From NCBI GenBank assembly GCA_011682565.1, contig JAACEJ010000141.1:1-7718 (forward strand): 7,718 nt of DNA. Reading direction: 5' to 3'. The translations under genes were made by a program, and so were the position numbers. Source of the DNA: Actinomycetota bacterium. GTDB taxonomy: Bacteria; Zhuqueibacterota; Zhuqueibacteria; Residuimicrobiales; Krinioviventaceae. A model generated the notes under the pieces. The model did no database searches and was not told where the DNA came from. It saw only the letters and a list, made by a program, of their open reading frames with translations. Positions within the stretch are counted from its first letter, which is position 1, and every line of letters begins with the position of its first letter. Below, one piece after another: positions 6,521-7,718 of this stretch.

Positions 6521-7389
6521 AAATAAAGACAAACGAACTGATGATTGGTGTTTTCGTTTCCACTGCCACTCTCATTGTAATTTTTGGCATCCTATGGCTC
6601 GGAAGATCAAATTTTTTTGTCAAGGGATTGCACATTAATTTGATTGTACCGGATGCCCAGGGATTAAATGTTGGCGATCAGATTTTTTACAGAGGCCTTA
6701 GCGTTGGCAGCGTGCAATCGGCTGAATTAGCTGATCGTGGCATTCTTTTAAAACTCAAAATTGAACGGGCAGCGCAAATCCCCAGGGATTCGAAATTCAG
6801 CATTAAAGAAGTAGATTTATTGGGCGGTAAGGGCGTTGACATCCAACCGGGAAGATCAACAAAATATTTGCAGACCGGCGATGTTGTCCGGGGCAAAAGT
6901 TCAGGCGGCCTCATGAATGTTGTGCAGGATGGCAAAAAAGTAGAAAAGCGCATCAACAAAGTACTTGCCAATATTGATTCCCTGACCGGTGCACGAACAT
7001 TCACATCGATCCATTCTTCTCTCGAAATACTAAACAGCACGATCAAAGATGCACGAATACTACTGGAACAAAATCGAAAAGATTTGTCGTCGCTTATTGC
7101 AAATTTAAATACAATAAGCGCCGAAAACCGAGAACCGCTGCATGATGTACTCACATCCCTGTCCCAAAAATCCAATGCATTAGCTGATGCTATTAGCCGT
7201 ACAAAATCCGTTTCCGGCCGAATGGATTCTATTTTAAATAACCTGCAATCCGGCCGGGGCAGCATGGGAAAACTGTTTACCAATGATTCTCTTTACAACA
7301 ATATGAATCGGTCTTTTGCACAACTGGATTCGCTGCTGCAGGACATTCGGAAAAATCCTGAAAAGTATTTCAAATTTAAAGTTTTTTAA
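6517..7389 (+). CDS. mlaD: MCE-domain lipid-binding protein, MlaD-like, with long helical tail
   Basis: A 290-residue protein anchored in the inner membrane by one N-terminal helix (about residues 9-29), projecting into the periplasm. A single MCE domain (about 38-115) follows, with typical VPDAQGLNVGDQIFYRGLSVG (residues 44-64) and LLGGKGVDIQPG (101-112). MCE domains hexamerise around a hydrophobic channel for phospholipid. Residues about 130-280 are polar and predicted helical, with heptad-like spacing (about 140-240), much longer than the short tail of the 183-residue E. coli MlaD. The end, GSMGKLFTNDSLYNN (248-262) and IRKNPEKYFKFKVF (277-290), recalls tails of MCE proteins in Bacteroidetes-like genomes. 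The start has GGAG (6508-6511), 5 bases upstream, and overlaps the mlaF stop. The substrate is inferred from family. The tail could form a coiled-coil tube or contact a periplasmic partner; no MlaC or MlaB gene is in the window. Confidence 0.93.
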   Translation: MKIKTNELMIGVFVSTATLIVIFGILWLGRSNFFVKGLHINLIVPDAQGLNVGDQIFYRGLSVGSVQSAELADRGILLKLKIERAAQIPRDSKFSIKEVDLLGGKGVDIQPGRSTKYLQTGDVVRGKSSGGLMNVVQDGKKVEKRINKVLANIDSLTGARTFTSIHSSLEILNSTIKDARILLEQNRKDLSSLIANLNTISAENREPLHDVLTSLSQKSNALADAISRTKSVSGRMDSILNNLQSGRGSMGKLFTNDSLYNNMNRSFAQLDSLLQDIRKNPEKYFKFKVF

Positions 7390-7414
7390 CTCCTATTATT
7401 AACGAGGGTGAGCC

Positions 7415-7718
7415 ATGAACAATCAATCGTCAGTCATTCCAAATAAAGCAAGCATCGGTCTTATTGAAGCCATTTCAATAGCCGTTGGAACCATGATCGG
7501 GGCGAGTATATTTTCAATTTTCGGAGTCGGTGCGCAAATTGCTAAACAAGACCTGCCCGAAGCCTTTGTCCTGTCCGCTTTGTATGCTTTTATCGTTGCC
7601 TATTCTTATACAAAATTGGGATCGAAAATCGTTTCCAATGCCGGGCCGATTGCTTTTATTTTGAAAGCATTTGGAGACACTGTATTCACCGGCAGCCTGA
7701 GCATTTTGATGTGGCTCA
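7415..7718 (+). CDS. APC-superfamily amino-acid permease, N-terminal part, cut by window edge
   Basis: From the ATG at 7415 the frame stays open for 101 codons to the right edge. It begins MNNQSSVIPNKASIGLIEA and continues with AISIAVGTMIGASIF (residues 19-33), the TM1 glycine-rich unwound segment of amino acid-polyamine-organocation transporters that binds the substrate backbone. A second hydrophobic helix spans about 49-67, and a third begins near 88. A GAGGGTG ribosome site (7404-7410) supports the start. It follows mlaD by 25 bases with no hairpin terminator, so it may be co-transcribed, though a link to lipid transport is not evident. The substrate and total length cannot be told from this fragment; an intact APC permease would have about 12 membrane helices. 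Confidence 0.85.
   Translation, partial: MNNQSSVIPNKASIGLIEAISIAVGTMIGASIFSIFGVGAQIAKQDLPEAFVLSALYAFIVAYSYTKLGSKIVSNAGPIAFILKAFGDTVFTGSLSILMWL

Noticed and set aside
6687..7283. Antisense open frame of 198 codons within mlaD.
   Set aside because: It lies fully inside a clear MCE gene, shows no motif, and is a by-product of codon usage.
7390..7414. Possible terminator between mlaD and the permease gene.
   Set aside because: A T-run occurs at 7382-7387 at the mlaD stop, but no stem precedes it and no inverted repeat lies in the gap.

Overview
The window looks like chromosome from a Gram-negative bacterium of moderate GC content. It holds eight protein genes (two cut by the window edges) packed into two oppositely directed blocks. 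The MCE-type lipid transport genes imply an outer membrane. The MutL is of the endonuclease-bearing type, which argues against an enterobacterial-type gammaproteobacterium. The MlaD C-terminus resembles MCE proteins I recall from Bacteroidetes and related FCB lineages. That lineage is an inference; nothing here fixes the phylum.

Left block (minus strand, read right to left): a patatin-like phospholipase (3911-4828), then mutL (1937-3751), miaA (1032-1940) and a glutamate formimidoyltransferase, ftcD (990 down to the edge). mutL and miaA overlap by 4 bases (ATGA). miaA and ftcD are separated by 41 bases that hold a perfect GC-rich hairpin and the ftcD ribosome-binding site. A near-consensus sigma70-type promoter (TTGAAA, 17 bases, TATAAT) sits just before mutL, so mutL-miaA-ftcD is probably one transcription unit, separate from or partly overlapping the phospholipase transcript.

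Right block (plus strand): mlaE-mlaF-mlaD (4998-7389), an ABC-type phospholipid transporter with overlapping genes. After a 25-base gap comes the start of an APC-family amino-acid permease (7415 to the edge). A promoter-like TTGCTT, 17 bases, TATATT ends only 8 bases before the mlaE ATG, suggesting a leaderless or nearly leaderless mRNA.

The divergent pair patatin phospholipase / MlaEFD shares a 169-base intergenic region and is the most coherent functional theme: both act on membrane phospholipids. The other block combines DNA mismatch repair (MutL), tRNA A37 prenylation (MiaA) and histidine/folate one-carbon metabolism (FtcD), a common housekeeping mixture without an obvious shared pathway. 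I found no RNA gene, CRISPR array, insertion sequence or evident novel system. The points worth a second look are regulatory architecture, a MutL motif variant and the lipid gene pairing. No gene-free stretch exceeds 300 bases.
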